The position numbers and the translations under genes were made by a program. A stretch of 64,000 nucleotides of DNA from Anisakis pegreffii (lineage: Eukaryota; Nematoda; Chromadorea; Rhabditida; Anisakidae). The notes under the pieces are model-generated. The model was given only the letters and a program-made list of their open reading frames with translations, searched no databases and had not been told where the DNA came from. How positions within the stretch are numbered: position 1 is the stretch's first letter; each line of letters opens with the position of its first letter. The stretch lies in assembly GCA_035041965.1 (NCBI GenBank), contig JAPYMA010002120.1:1-64000 (forward strand), read 5' to 3'. Below are positions 63,781 through 64,000 of this stretch, one piece after another.

Positions 63781-64000
63781 GTGAGTGCTTTTGAAATCTC
63801 ATTTCTCTGCAATCCAGATATCAGATATTCCTCCAGATATTCGTTCAATTCAGCTTATTTTAACCCATTAAAAACCCGAACTGGATTGTCGAATGTTAAC
63901 TTCACAACACTCCAAAAATTCTGTTACTTCTGACAATGAGTAAACTATAAGATGCATTCAACCTAGACGTCGTACTTGACCAGCAGCACCTCAAGTAGGT

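Overview
This window is nuclear DNA from a nematode. Two multi-exon genes on the minus strand encode cuticle collagens: an N-terminal membrane segment, a basic processing site, paired-Cys knots, Gly-X-Y blocks and a Cys-x-Cys tail. Other genes are transportin, rapsyn and an arrestin-domain protein. Introns are mostly GT...TTTCAG, non-coding DNA is AT-rich, and dispersed short repeats are abundant. I cannot name the species.

Layout. Positions 1-6082 form a near-perfect inverted duplication centred at 3047/3048. Each arm carries the 5' part of a transportin-1/importin beta-2 gene (right arm exons 1-10, left arm exons 3-10). Both copies run into the centre and stop there, so the 3' half of the gene is absent. 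From 6762 to 11557 I see no gene. From 11558 to 20513 (minus) lies a rapsyn gene with 11 modelled exons. Its TPR repeats and RING-H2 domain are clear, there is one single-base frameshift in exon 2, and a long low-complexity C-terminal extension follows the RING. From 20514 to 37738 the DNA is gene-poor and repeat-rich; only one intronless reading frame (32132-32641) is worth listing. From 37739 to about 39700 (plus) lies a multi-pass membrane protein of unrecognised family, with possible further exons to 40517. Cuticle collagen 1 occupies 42137-44731 (minus, N-terminus unresolved). An unrecognised acidic/Ser-rich multi-exon gene occupies 45428-49519 (minus). Cuticle collagen 2 occupies 55046-57376 (minus). 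The first two exons of an arrestin-domain gene begin at 63072 (plus) and run off the window.

Most intron boundaries were checked by codon phase. Phase closes for every transportin, collagen and rapsyn junction once one extra base in rapsyn exon 2 is discounted.

The strongest non-genic signals are repeat families. One is a tRNA-like, SINE-like element whose 33-bp segment carrying the presumed B box is tandemly amplified to 1, 3 or 5 copies. A second is a fold-back hairpin element built from about 16-bp units; all six copies here lie in introns of transportin or rapsyn. A third is a satellite with an exact 253-bp period at separate loci. A fourth is a Tc/mariner-like MITE family. The genes have unrelated roles (nuclear import, synapse scaffolding, cuticle, arrestin trafficking) and I see no operon-like relationship beyond the two collagens being paralogues.
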